Origin: an uncultured Bacteroidales bacterium
GTDB taxonomy: Bacteria; Bacteroidota; Bacteroidia; Bacteroidales; P3
Assembly: GCA_947175635.1 (NCBI GenBank)
Contig: CAMWNM010000002.1
Coordinates: 57,833 to 121,832, forward strand
Direction: 5' to 3'
Length of the DNA: 64,000 bases
Numbering within the stretch: the first letter of the stretch is position 1; every line of letters begins with the position of its first letter. Made by a program: the position numbers and the translations under genes. Below are positions 26,256-35,565 of the stretch, piece after piece. The notes beneath the pieces were generated by a model. That model saw only the letters and a program-made list of their open reading frames with translations. It ran no database searches and had not been told where the DNA came from.

Positions 26256-28277
26256 TTATTTCCTTTGTGTAAAAAGATAATAATAGGTATAGGTACTGCC
26301 GTATTGTCGACTTACTTCTTCCATTGATATTTTTTGCTGCCTTAAAGCCTCATAGGCAACATGTCCATCCCTCACGAAATCCGCCGCCGCACTGCCGATG
26401 CGGAATCCGCCGTAAGAGGCCGACAACAGTTCTTTCTTGGAGATACGTTGCGGATAGCCGGCCCGTATGCAAAGGGCTTCCTGCACATACAAGGGAAGGG
26501 TTTTCCTTTCCATCTTGGCATAATAGGCCAATACGGAGGGTATTTTCTCCATATCTTTCTCCAGCAAAAGCAAGAGGGCGTAGTAGTCCGTCATCGCCGC
26601 ATTGATGTTCCCCGAATCGGAAACGGCCCTGTATTCAAACTCTTTCTTAACCCAATCGTCAATGAAAGTTCCCCCTTCGTGCAGAACGGAATCCTGCAAG
26701 GCAACAGGACGGCTGCCGTCCCGCCCTTCGGCAATCAACCGCTTTACCTCCGGCCGGTACTGACGGTAAAATTTCTTGGCATAAAAGGTTTTTCGGGCAT
26801 AGTAGAATATGTTTTCGAGCAACCTGTATTGGCCGGTGGCCATCTCGGCCTTTACCAAAGGCTCTATGAAACGGTTCTGCAGACCGAAAAGTTCGATGCA
26901 GGAAAAGATTTGCGGTACAGCCGGCGCTGCAAGTCCCAACGACTCGTATGTCTTGATGTAGGAATAATCGTAAGGCCCCACGAAATGCAAGGGTACGGGA
27001 TACATCGTCCACGCCATTTCGGGTAGAGATGCGTATTCGAAAAAGCGGTCGCCGAGTTGCCCCGTCTTCAGAAGCGAAAGGCGGAGATAGGAAGAAAGCA
27101 GGTAGCGGCCTTGCATAAACACGGCATCGCCTTCCCGGGATTCCTCGCCGTAATGTTGGTAGTAGCGGTCGCAAAATTCCAGACTTTTACCATAATCGCC
27201 GCGAGAAACAGCATTCTGCACCTGGACCAGCGTGCGCCACAACGGTTCCCGATTCAATCCGAACACCAGAACGCAACCCAAAGCCAAAGCCACCAAGGTG
27301 AGCTTTACATTATAGGGAGAAGCCAAAGCCGGCTTACCGTCTTGGACTACACCGTGCCGACGGTTGTATTCGTAAAGAAAAACCTTTCGGTTGTTGTATG
27401 CCTGCAACACGATACCGGGCAGACAAGCCAGAAAATACACGATCATCGCCACCCACACATACCAGGCAGCCTTGAAACCCGGATAAGAAGAGGCTTCCCA
27501 AAAGAAAAGCCCTGCGAGAACGGCTATCAGTACCGAAATGGAAAAGTTCCACAGGCGGATTTTCCACAGGCGGGATTCCTTGTCGGAAAGCGCCATGGGA
27601 ATCCCTATCAGGTGTACACACACAACGGCAACGGAAAAGAACAACGCCCAATGGCCGGCCATGTAGTAAAGAGCCACGGAGAAAAAAGCCGCTACCAGAT
27701 GTAACAAAACCAAAGGCCCCCAACTGCGCGGATGACGGGCGGCAAAACGGAAAAGACTGAAATAAAATGCCAAAGCTCCCATGGCAAGCCAAAGGCTGAT
27801 GGCGATACTAGCCTGTGCCGGCCGGGAAGAAGGGAAAAGCAAAAAGAAGAGCGGCAGTAAAAAGGGCGTATAGGGTCCGGCCGTTCTCCATGAAGTGATG
27901 CAGAAACCCGTCACCATAAAGGCCACCGCCACCACCATCAAAGGAAGACTGTAATAGAACTGCGCCACAAAACGCCATAGAAACTCGCTGATCCGCAAAG
28001 AAGTGGTGCTGTCGAAAAACGGCCGCACAAAATCTCCCGTATAGGTGAAAAGACTTATATCGGCCTGATGTCTGAAACAAGGCAGGCTATAGAGAAACCA
28101 AACCAAGGTAAAAACAGCCACCAGCAGAACCGTGCTCCATTTGAGGTATTTCTGTTGTTGGGGCGTAACTTCCATACCCTTGGCGTTCTGACGATAAGCC
28201 CTGATAAAAGGCGGCCAATGCCTGAAGATGTTGTTTTTCCGTGGCAAACTGTTTGTATCGGGTACGGTACGTTCCAT
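26256..28277 (-). CDS. DUF6057 family polytopic membrane protein, copy 3
   Basis: 673 residues from the ATG at 28277 (MERTVPDTNS); the ATG near residue 35 (MEVTPQQQKY) is an alternative. About ten hydrophobic helices lie between residues 50 and 345, then a helical soluble half with ENIFYYARKTFYAKKF and the C-terminal block QYGSTYTYYYLFTQRK aligned with copies 1 and 2. It also has LPLYVQEALC, matching VPRHIQEALL of copy 1. Unlike the other pairs, it is convergent with its presumed partner (24659), so the two cannot share a transcript. Function unknown; co-occurrence three times with the haem-motif lipoproteins is the best clue. Confidence 0.78.
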   Translation of the reverse strand: MERTVPDTNSLPRKNNIFRHWPPFIRAYRQNAKGMEVTPQQQKYLKWSTVLLVAVFTLVWFLYSLPCFRHQADISLFTYTGDFVRPFFDSTTSLRISEFLWRFVAQFYYSLPLMVVAVAFMVTGFCITSWRTAGPYTPFLLPLFFLLFPSSRPAQASIAISLWLAMGALAFYFSLFRFAARHPRSWGPLVLLHLVAAFFSVALYYMAGHWALFFSVAVVCVHLIGIPMALSDKESRLWKIRLWNFSISVLIAVLAGLFFWEASSYPGFKAAWYVWVAMIVYFLACLPGIVLQAYNNRKVFLYEYNRRHGVVQDGKPALASPYNVKLTLVALALGCVLVFGLNREPLWRTLVQVQNAVSRGDYGKSLEFCDRYYQHYGEESREGDAVFMQGRYLLSSYLRLSLLKTGQLGDRFFEYASLPEMAWTMYPVPLHFVGPYDYSYIKTYESLGLAAPAVPQIFSCIELFGLQNRFIEPLVKAEMATGQYRLLENIFYYARKTFYAKKFYRQYRPEVKRLIAEGRDGSRPVALQDSVLHEGGTFIDDWVKKEFEYRAVSDSGNINAAMTDYYALLLLLEKDMEKIPSVLAYYAKMERKTLPLYVQEALCIRAGYPQRISKKELLSASYGGFRIGSAAADFVRDGHVAYEALRQQKISMEEVSRQYGSTYTYYYLFTQRK

Positions 28278-28316
28278 TTTTCAAGGTTTTACAACGAAAA
28301 CCGGCAATCCGGTCAA

Positions 28317-28460
28317 GGTTCCTTTGTCCGCTAAAGGTACATCTTGTTGACCAATCTTAGAACTATCGGCTTCTGCATGTACCTTCACGGACGGTTCCTT
28401 TGTCCGCTAAGGTACATCTTTCTGACCAATCTTAAAACTACGGGCGGCATCATGTACCTT
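28317..28460. repeat. Two tandem copies of a 76-bp-period hairpin-forming repeat
   Basis: Copy 1 (28317-28385) and copy 2 (28393-28460) both run from GGTTCCTTTGTCCGCTAA to ATGTACCTT. Each contains AAGGTACAT (28334-28342; 28409-28417) and its exact inverse ATGTACCTT (28377-28385; 28452-28460), enclosing a conserved GACCAATCTTA core. In copy 1 the stem can extend through GTCCG/CGGAC. The pair lies in the 309-bp divergent gap between DUF6057 copy 3 and nadB; the rest of the gap holds only the nadB promoter and leader. Not a CRISPR: there are two copies only, with no spacer pattern. Confidence 0.75.
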
Positions 28461-28527
28461 TCTCGGTTTCGGCAAAAGCCCGCGGCAGGATGGCAAAAAA
28501 CCGGGCAGGCAAAAAAAGAAATTTGCG

Positions 28528-28535
28528 TAACTTCG
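28528..28535 (+). promoter_or_regulatory. -7-like box TAACTTCG before nadB
   Basis: A one-mismatch TAnnTTTG box 52 bp before the nadB ATG. The leader contains CTTAC ... GTAAG (about 28549-28560), a possible small stem. Confidence 0.45.
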
Positions 28536-28586
28536 CGTCTTACGATGAAAGTCGTGTAAGCGACAAGCGACGAAAAAAACATCATC

Positions 28587-30149
28587 ATGCAGAAACACGT
28601 CGATTTCCTGATTATCGGAACAGGCATAGCCGGATTAAGTTATGCGCTGAAAGTAGCCTCAAAAGGAAGCGTTTGCATCATCACCAAGGCGAAAGCCGAC
28701 GAAACCTCCACCAACTACGCCCAAGGAGGCATCGCCACCGTTATGGACGCGCTCGACTCCCACAAGGAGCATATACACGATACTTTGGTGGCCGGAGACG
28801 GCCTTTGCGATGAAGAGGTGGTAAGGTTCACCATCGAGGAATCGAACGACCGCATCAACGAACTTATCGGATGGGGGGCCGAATTCGACCGCAAACAAAG
28901 CGGAGAGTTCGATCTGGGACGCGAAGGCGGACACTCGGCGCACCGCATCCTGCACCATAAGGATCAGACCGGCGCCGAAATAGAACGCGCCCTACTCAAG
29001 GCGGTGAAGGAACATCCTGCCATCGAACTGCTGGAGAATTACTTCGCCATCGACATCATCACCCAGCACCATCTGGGCATGGAAGTAACCCGCCGTACCC
29101 CCGATATCGAATGTTTCGGGGCGTATGTGCTCAATCCCCACACCAACAGAATCGACACCATTCTGGCCAAAACCACCATGCTTGCCACCGGCGGGAACGG
29201 CAACGTGTACAACACCACCACCAATCCCGTAGTGGCCACCGGAGACGGAGTCGCCATGGTGTACCGGGCCAAGGGCAAGGTAAAGAACATGGAATTCATC
29301 CAGTTCCATCCCACCGGTCTGTACAATCCCTCCGAAAAACCCTGTTTTCTGATTTCGGAAGCCGTGCGCGGCGCCGGCGCCAGACTCTGCTCCATCCGCG
29401 GCGACTATTTTATGGAACGCTACGACAAGCGTCTCGAACTGGCCCCCCGCGACGTGGTGGCCCGCGCCATCGACAGCGAAATGAAAATCACCGGCGACGA
29501 CCATGTATTTCTCGACTGCCGTCCCATCGCCCGTAACGAAATATTCAATCACTTTCCCACCATCTACGCCAAATGCCTGTCGATCGGCATCGATATCACC
29601 AAAGACATGCTGCCCGTAGTGCCCGTGGCCCATTACAGCTGCGGCGGCATCGTGGTGGACGAAAACGGCTGCACGAGCATCAGGAACCTGTATGCCTCCG
29701 GAGAATGTTCCTGCACAGGCTTACACGGCGCCAACCGTCTGGCCTCCAATTCTCTTTTGGAAGCCCTTGTTTTCTCGCACCGCGCCGCCGGACACGCCGC
29801 CGCCCGCATCGCCCATATCGGATTCCGTCAGGATATTCCCGATTGGGACGACGAAGGCATGGTGCTCAATGAAGAAATGATCCTCATCACCCAGAGCCTC
29901 AAGGAAGTGCAGGCCATCATGTCGAACTACGTAGGCATCGTACGCTCCAACCTGCGTCTCAAACGCGCCTGGGACAGACTGGGCATCATTTACCGGGAAA
30001 CCGAAGAACTCTACCAGAAATCGGTGCATTCGGTAAAGCTGGCCGAATTGAGAAACCTCATCAATATCGGCTACCTGATTATCAAGATGTCTATGGAACG
30101 CAAAGAAAACTGCGGTCTTTACTATAACCTCGACAACATCAAGAAATAA
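28587..30149 (+). CDS. nadB: L-aspartate oxidase (NAD de novo synthesis)
   Basis: 520 residues. The FAD-binding Rossmann motif is near the N-terminus (DFLIIGTGIAGLSYA), followed by STNYAQGGIA, the active-site region EGGHSAHRILHHKDQTG, FIQFHPTGLY, and the C-terminal FAD contact ASGECSCTGLHGANRLASNS. It oxidises L-aspartate to iminoaspartate, the first step to quinolinate; nadA and nadC are not in this window. The stop overlaps the purB ATG by one base (TAATG), so nadB and purB are probably coupled. It opens a plus-strand run reaching the AI-2E transporter gene. Confidence 0.96.
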   Translation: MQKHVDFLIIGTGIAGLSYALKVASKGSVCIITKAKADETSTNYAQGGIATVMDALDSHKEHIHDTLVAGDGLCDEEVVRFTIEESNDRINELIGWGAEFDRKQSGEFDLGREGGHSAHRILHHKDQTGAEIERALLKAVKEHPAIELLENYFAIDIITQHHLGMEVTRRTPDIECFGAYVLNPHTNRIDTILAKTTMLATGGNGNVYNTTTNPVVATGDGVAMVYRAKGKVKNMEFIQFHPTGLYNPSEKPCFLISEAVRGAGARLCSIRGDYFMERYDKRLELAPRDVVARAIDSEMKITGDDHVFLDCRPIARNEIFNHFPTIYAKCLSIGIDITKDMLPVVPVAHYSCGGIVVDENGCTSIRNLYASGECSCTGLHGANRLASNSLLEALVFSHRAAGHAAARIAHIGFRQDIPDWDDEGMVLNEEMILITQSLKEVQAIMSNYVGIVRSNLRLKRAWDRLGIIYRETEELYQKSVHSVKLAELRNLINIGYLIIKMSMERKENCGLYYNLDNIKK

Positions 30150-31561
30150 TGCAAAACGACGCTTCTTTTCTGCATGCCATATCGCCTGTGGACGGCCGTT
30201 ACGCCGACAAAACAACAGCCCTGCGCAACTATTTTTCCGAATGGGCGCTCATCCGGTACCGCGTCAGAGTGGAAGTAGAGTATTTCATTGCCTTGTGCGG
30301 CCTGGAAATCCCCGCCCTGAAAGACTTTCCGAAAGAAAAATTCGAGGATTTGCGGCAACTTTACCTCTCTTTTTCAGACGCAAACGCCGATGAAATAAAA
30401 CAAACCGAAAAAATCACCAACCACGATGTAAAGGCCGTTGAATACTTCATCAAGGCCAGATTTGAAAAATGGGGCCTGAGCCGCTTCGAGGAATTCGTTC
30501 ATTTCGGCCTCACTTCGCAAGACATCAACAACACCGCTCAGCCGCTGATGCTCAAAGAAGGCTTGGAAAACGTGGTGTTGCCCGCCCTGAAAAACGTAAC
30601 CCGGCTCATCGGGAGCAAGGCGGCCGAATGGGCGGAAGTGAGCATGTTGGCCCGCACCCACGGACAACCGGCATCACCCACCGTACTGGGCAAGGAAATG
30701 CTGGTGTTCGTTGAAAGAATCCACGGTCAGCTGCAACTCCTCCAACAGATACCTCATTCGGCCAAATTCGGCGGTGCAACGGGAAATCTCAACGCCCATT
30801 ACGTGGCCTTTCCCCATATCGACTGGGTAGAGTTTTCGAATCGGTTCACCGCAGGGGTACTGAAGTTGGAACGTTATCAGACCACCACACAGATAGAACA
30901 TTACGACAATGCGGCCGCCATTTTCAATAACCTCGGACGCATCAACGCTATCCTGATCGATTTTTGCCGCGACATCTGGACCTACATCTCGATGGATTAT
31001 TTCAAGCAACGCATCAAGGCCGGTGAAGTGGGTTCATCGGCCATGCCGCACAAAGTGAACCCCATCGATTTCGAGAACGCAGAAGGCAATCTGGGAATTT
31101 CCTCGGCCATCCTGGAACATCTGGCGGCCAAACTGCCCGTCTCGCGCATGCAACGGGACCTGACCGATTCCACCGTATGCCGCAACATCGGCGTACCCCT
31201 GGCCCATATCCTGATTGCCTGTCAATCTCTCGAAAAAGGCATCGGCAAACTGTTGCTCAACCGCGACCGTCTTGAACAAGACCTGGAAAACAATTGGGCC
31301 GTGGTGGCCGAGGCCATCCAGACCATTCTGCGTGCCGAGGGTTTTCCTCATCCCTACGAAGCCCTCAAGGCACTTACCCGCACCGGTGGAAAAGTAGGGA
31401 AAGAAGACATCCACACCTTTGTGGAACGGCTTGAAATATCCCGGGAACTCAAGGACAGGATCAAAAGCATAACGCCGCACAACTATACCGGAATCTACGG
31501 TCTGGAACCTGGCTGCATCGCCCGCAAGCTGGCTGGATACGGATATACGAAAGCCAACTAA
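30149..31561 (+). CDS. purB: Adenylosuccinate lyase
   Basis: 470 residues of the fumarase/aspartase superfamily. The N-terminus LHAISPVDGRYADKT, the catalytic-loop region FVHFGLTSQDINNTA, ARTHGQPASPT and the signature GSSAMPHKVNPIDFENAEGN (near residue 293) match the E. coli-type PurB. It catalyses two steps of purine synthesis: SAICAR to AICAR plus fumarate, and adenylosuccinate to AMP plus fumarate. A one-base overlap with nadB and a 9-bp gap to the ABC exporter gene suggest a shared transcript. Confidence 0.96.
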   Translation: MQNDASFLHAISPVDGRYADKTTALRNYFSEWALIRYRVRVEVEYFIALCGLEIPALKDFPKEKFEDLRQLYLSFSDANADEIKQTEKITNHDVKAVEYFIKARFEKWGLSRFEEFVHFGLTSQDINNTAQPLMLKEGLENVVLPALKNVTRLIGSKAAEWAEVSMLARTHGQPASPTVLGKEMLVFVERIHGQLQLLQQIPHSAKFGGATGNLNAHYVAFPHIDWVEFSNRFTAGVLKLERYQTTTQIEHYDNAAAIFNNLGRINAILIDFCRDIWTYISMDYFKQRIKAGEVGSSAMPHKVNPIDFENAEGNLGISSAILEHLAAKLPVSRMQRDLTDSTVCRNIGVPLAHILIACQSLEKGIGKLLLNRDRLEQDLENNWAVVAEAIQTILRAEGFPHPYEALKALTRTGGKVGKEDIHTFVERLEISRELKDRIKSITPHNYTGIYGLEPGCIARKLAGYGYTKAN

Positions 31562-31570
31562 AACCGTTGC

Positions 31571-33430
31571 ATGAAATCCTCGAAATCTTCCTTTTCTCTT
31601 TTCAGGTATCTGTCTCCTTACACAGGACGGTTGCTGTTCAACCTCTTTTTAAGGGTGCTTTCGGCCGCTTTCACCATTGCCCTCATCATAGCTGTGGCGC
31701 CTTTGCTCTATATCCTGTTCGATACCGGAACGGGCATCGAGGCCGGAGAGGCCGCCGGGGGTATCGCCAATGCCGGAATCGAAATGCTCGAAAACCGGGT
31801 CAACCTCTCCATCGCCCAACACGGCAAGACCTTCACGCTGATAATCATCGCCGCATCCTTGGCGGCGGCCTACTTCCTGAAGAACCTGTGCGCCTACATG
31901 GGGCTGTATCTTTTCTCGCCCATCCGCAACCGGGTGGTGGCCCAAATCAGGAACGACATGTTCCGTAAGTTCATGCTTCTGCCGCTTTCCTACTACGCCC
32001 GCGAACAGAAAGGAGACCTCATCACCCGCATCACGGCCAACGTGCAGGATATCGACAACCAGATGCTTAACCAACTTCAGCAGGTGCTGGTGGATATCGT
32101 AACCTTTATCTTTCTGGTGAGCGCGTTGTTTTTCATCAGTGTGCCGCTCAGTCTCTTCGTATTGGTACTGTTGCCGATAGTGGGTATGGCCACCAGTTTC
32201 GTATCGCGTTCGCTGAAGAAGAAATCGCGTAAACTGCAAAACATCAACGGCCGCATTTCCTCACAGGTGTCGGAAAGTTTAGACGGTCTCAAAACCTTGC
32301 GCAGCTACAACACCACCCACTACGCCATCGGGAAGTTCCAGGCCGAGAACCGACGCTATTTCCATCTCAACAGCCGTGTCTTGCACCGCATCAACCTTTC
32401 TTCTCCCGTAAGCGAGGTGCTGGGCACGATCGCTATCGTGGCCATCCTCGTTATCGGCGGTTACCTGATTCTGTCTGAAAAAAGCCTCAAGCCGGAAGCT
32501 TTCATCACTTATCTGTTGGCCATGATCCAGATTCTGCCGGCTTCCAAAAACATTACTTCGGCTTATTTCAACTGGCAGTCGGGAAAAGGCTCCCTTTCCC
32601 GTATCAAGGAAGTATTCGATGCCGAGGAATTGATAGAAGAAAAGCCCGATGCCGAAAGTCTCTCCGGCTTTGAAAAGGAAATCCGTTTGGAAAACATAAC
32701 CTTTGCCTATACCTCCGAAAAACAGACCCTCCGGAATATCTCGCTCACCATACCCAAAGGTAAGTTCATTGCCCTGGTGGGCCCCTCGGGCGGAGGAAAA
32801 TCCACCATCATCAATCTCATTCCCCGTTTTTACGACCCTGTGGACGGAAAAGTATCGATAGACGGCAAGAACATCGCCAACTGCAAAATACGCGATCTAA
32901 GGGCCATCTCTTCGCTTGTATCGCAGGATACGGTGCTGTTCAACGACACGGTCTATAACAATATCCTGGTGGGAAATCCTTCGGCATGCCGCGAGGAAGT
33001 GATAGAAGCGGCAAAAATGGCCGACGCGCACGATTTCATCTCCGAATGGGAAGACGGCTACGAAAGCGTTATCGGCGACAGCGGCACCAAACTTTCGGGC
33101 GGACAGCGGCAAAGAATCAGCATCGCGAGGGCTTTGCTCAAGAAAGCGCCTATCCTGCTTTTCGACGAAGCCACTTCGGCCCTCGACACGGAGGCGGAAA
33201 ACCGCATCATGGCCGCCATTTCGGCCTATGGCAAAAAGACCCGCCAGACCATCGTCTCGGTGGCGCACCGGCTTTCGAGCATCCGCAACGCCGATGAAAT
33301 CTTCGTGCTGGAAGAAGGCGAAATTGTGGAACACGGCACCCATGAGACACTCTATGCCCAAAACGGCCTTTATCAGAAGCTTTGCCTGATGCAAGACACC
33401 GAAAACGGAGCGCAGAAAACCACTTCTTAA
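31571..33430 (+). CDS. ABC exporter, fused permease and ATPase (MsbA/MDR-like)
   Basis: 619 residues. The six-helix type I exporter domain covers about 1-350 and includes an extended segment (GTGIEAGEAAGGIANAG). The nucleotide-binding domain has Walker A GPSGGGKST (near 407), signature LSGGQRQRISIARALL, Walker B ILLFDEATSALD and the H-loop VSVAHRLSSI. It probably works as a homodimer at the inner membrane, exporting lipid or hydrophobic substrate; MsbA-type lipid A flipping is possible but not provable here. It lies between purB and rsgA with 9-bp gaps on both sides. Confidence 0.92.
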   Translation: MKSSKSSFSLFRYLSPYTGRLLFNLFLRVLSAAFTIALIIAVAPLLYILFDTGTGIEAGEAAGGIANAGIEMLENRVNLSIAQHGKTFTLIIIAASLAAAYFLKNLCAYMGLYLFSPIRNRVVAQIRNDMFRKFMLLPLSYYAREQKGDLITRITANVQDIDNQMLNQLQQVLVDIVTFIFLVSALFFISVPLSLFVLVLLPIVGMATSFVSRSLKKKSRKLQNINGRISSQVSESLDGLKTLRSYNTTHYAIGKFQAENRRYFHLNSRVLHRINLSSPVSEVLGTIAIVAILVIGGYLILSEKSLKPEAFITYLLAMIQILPASKNITSAYFNWQSGKGSLSRIKEVFDAEELIEEKPDAESLSGFEKEIRLENITFAYTSEKQTLRNISLTIPKGKFIALVGPSGGGKSTIINLIPRFYDPVDGKVSIDGKNIANCKIRDLRAISSLVSQDTVLFNDTVYNNILVGNPSACREEVIEAAKMADAHDFISEWEDGYESVIGDSGTKLSGGQRQRISIARALLKKAPILLFDEATSALDTEAENRIMAAISAYGKKTRQTIVSVAHRLSSIRNADEIFVLEEGEIVEHGTHETLYAQNGLYQKLCLMQDTENGAQKTTS

Positions 33431-33439
33431 AACCTGCTC

Positions 33440-34414
33440 ATGGAAGGAACTGTAATTTCAAGTACGGGCAACTGGTATGAAGTGGCCGCCGAGGACGGCC
33501 GTCCGTATCTTTGCAAGGTAAAGGGAAATTTCCGGCTCAAAGGTGTGAAAACCACCAATCCCGTTGCCGTAGGCGATAGAGTGAGTTTCGACTACGATGC
33601 GCAAATCTCGACCGGAGCCCCTGATACCCGCGGAGGATGGATCACCGCCGTAGGAGAAAGAAGCAACTGCATTATCCGCAAGTCGGTGAACCTTTCCAAA
33701 CAGACCCACATTCTGGCGGCCAATATCGACCGGGCCTTCCTGGTGGCCGGCCTTACGCAACCCCGCACGCCGCAAGGCTTCATCGACCGCTTTTTGGTAA
33801 CCGGCGAAGCCTACCATGTGCCGGTATGCCTCGTGTTCAACAAAAGCGACCTCTGGGGAGAAGAAGAACGGTTACAGTTTTCCGAATATCGCCGGATCTA
33901 TGGAGAAGCGGGATATGAAGTGTTGCAGACCAGCACCGCGAGCGGCGAAGGTATGGATGACCTCAGGGAGAAGATGAAAAACCGTACCTGTCTGTTCGCC
34001 GGCAATTCGGGCGTGGGAAAATCGGCCCTGATACGCTATCTGGAACCGAATCTGGATATACGTATCGGAGAAATCTCCTCCACCCACCGGAAAGGAAAGC
34101 ACACCACCACCTACGCCCGCATGTACCCCCTTTCGTTCGGCGGCTATATCGTGGATACTCCGGGCGTAAAGGAATTCGGCATGGTACAGTTAAAAACCGA
34201 CGAACTAGCACGCTATTTTCCTGAAATGCGCGCCATCAGCGGTCAATGCCGCTTCGGCAACTGCACGCACGAACATGAACCGGGATGCGCGGTAAAGGAG
34301 GCGCTTGCCGAAGGAAAAATTTCAAGCTTGCGCTACAACAGCTATCTCAATATCCTGCACGGAGAAGAAGTACCGGTACCGGGACTGATAGACAACAAAA
34401 ACGAAAAGAAATAA
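33440..34414 (+). CDS. rsgA: Ribosome small-subunit-dependent GTPase RsgA
   Basis: 324 residues. An N-terminal OB-fold (about 1-75) precedes a circularly permuted GTPase: G4 NKSDL, then G1 GNSGVGKS, then G3 DTPGVKEFG, the order diagnostic of the RsgA/YjeQ family. A C-terminal zinc-binding module follows (CRFGNCTHEHEPGC: Cys, Cys, His, Cys). It acts late in 30S maturation. It starts 9 bp after the ABC exporter gene. Confidence 0.96.
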   Translation: MEGTVISSTGNWYEVAAEDGRPYLCKVKGNFRLKGVKTTNPVAVGDRVSFDYDAQISTGAPDTRGGWITAVGERSNCIIRKSVNLSKQTHILAANIDRAFLVAGLTQPRTPQGFIDRFLVTGEAYHVPVCLVFNKSDLWGEEERLQFSEYRRIYGEAGYEVLQTSTASGEGMDDLREKMKNRTCLFAGNSGVGKSALIRYLEPNLDIRIGEISSTHRKGKHTTTYARMYPLSFGGYIVDTPGVKEFGMVQLKTDELARYFPEMRAISGQCRFGNCTHEHEPGCAVKEALAEGKISSLRYNSYLNILHGEEVPVPGLIDNKNEKK

Positions 34415-34423
34415 AGCACCGCC

Positions 34424-35509
34424 ATGGATACCAAGACAAAAAAAATCGTGGGCATGATAATCGGAATATTATTGGTGCTCGCCGTCTTTTACTGGCTCTC
34501 CGACCTGATTGTATATACTCTGGTGGCCATACTTGTTTCCATGCTGGGACGGCCTTTGGTGCGGTTGCTGCACAAACGGCTCAAAATCCCCTCCGTGCTC
34601 TGCAGCATTATGGCCCTGGTTGTGATTATCGGTATCTTCAGCCTGGTGATATGGCTTATCTTCCCGCTTTTCCTGCGGCAGGTACAGCAGTTGGCCGATA
34701 TTGACTACAACAGGCTTTCGGCCGACACATCGCTTTGGGTCGATCAGATTCTATCCCGTCTCAACGATAAAGGCATCTCCATCTCAAAAGATGAAATCAA
34801 CGGCTACCTATTCTCGGCCGTTAGCCAACTGTGGCAACGTATCAATGTGGAAAGCGTAATTTCATCTTTGGTCGGCAAACTTTCGTCCATATGCGTGGGG
34901 ATATTCTCCGTCATCTTCATCTCGTTTTTCTTTCTGCGGGATGAAAAGATGCTGATGAAGATGCTTTTCCTCGTGGTGCCCGACCAATACGTGGGCAGGG
35001 TGGAGAAAGTGGCCAAATCATCCGAATATCTCCTGAACCGCTATTTCGTAGGGCTTTCGATTGAAGTGCTCTGCATGATGACCCTGCTTTCGTTCGGCCT
35101 TTGGATTTGCGGTGTGGACAACGCCTTGCTGTATGGCTGTGTGGGCGGCATGCTCAACATCATTCCCTACCTGGGTCCTGTTATCGGAACTGTGCTTGCC
35201 TGTCTGTTCGCCATCTTCAACAACCTCGGGCTGGGTATTTCTTTCGATCTGCTCTGGATGCTGCTCAAAATCATCGGCGTATTCGTGGCCGGCAACCTCA
35301 TCGACAACCTCATCCTTCAGGTAACCATCTACTCCAACAGTGTAAAGGCGCACCCGCTCGAAATCTTTTTCGTGATTCTCATCTCTGGATATGTAACAGG
35401 TATCTGGGGCATGATTCTGGCCATTCCTTTTTACACCGTCCTGCGTATTTTTGCAAAAGTGTTTTTCAAAGATACAAAGCTTGTTAGAGCTCTTACTAAA
35501 TCTATTTAA
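34424..35509 (+). CDS. AI-2E family transporter (TqsA/PerM type membrane protein)
   Basis: 361 residues. Hydrophobic helices at both ends flank a less hydrophobic central segment (about 80-170), the usual AI-2E exporter family layout. The family's conserved C-terminal region is visible: LLYGCVGGMLNIIPYLGPVIG, then HPLEIFFVILISGYVTGIWG and IPFYTVLRIFAKVFF. Members export diverse small molecules or act as Na+/H+ antiporters; the substrate here is unknown. It is 9 bp after rsgA, the same regular spacing as the preceding genes. Confidence 0.9.
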   Translation: MDTKTKKIVGMIIGILLVLAVFYWLSDLIVYTLVAILVSMLGRPLVRLLHKRLKIPSVLCSIMALVVIIGIFSLVIWLIFPLFLRQVQQLADIDYNRLSADTSLWVDQILSRLNDKGISISKDEINGYLFSAVSQLWQRINVESVISSLVGKLSSICVGIFSVIFISFFFLRDEKMLMKMLFLVVPDQYVGRVEKVAKSSEYLLNRYFVGLSIEVLCMMTLLSFGLWICGVDNALLYGCVGGMLNIIPYLGPVIGTVLACLFAIFNNLGLGISFDLLWMLLKIIGVFVAGNLIDNLILQVTIYSNSVKAHPLEIFFVILISGYVTGIWGMILAIPFYTVLRIFAKVFFKDTKLVRALTKSI

Positions 35510-35565
35510 CATTTTTTTCTTCGATAAATTCCGTTTCAGACGTTTTATTATCAAAAACCCTTTTG

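Noticed and set aside
28317..28460. Possible CRISPR array
   Set aside because: Only two 68-69-bp copies separated by 7 bp, no spacers and no cas genes.
28344..28559. Small plus-strand frame across the hairpin repeats
   Set aside because: It is a translation of the repeat units (LTNLRT / LTNLKT) and runs into the nadB promoter; no start signal or family.
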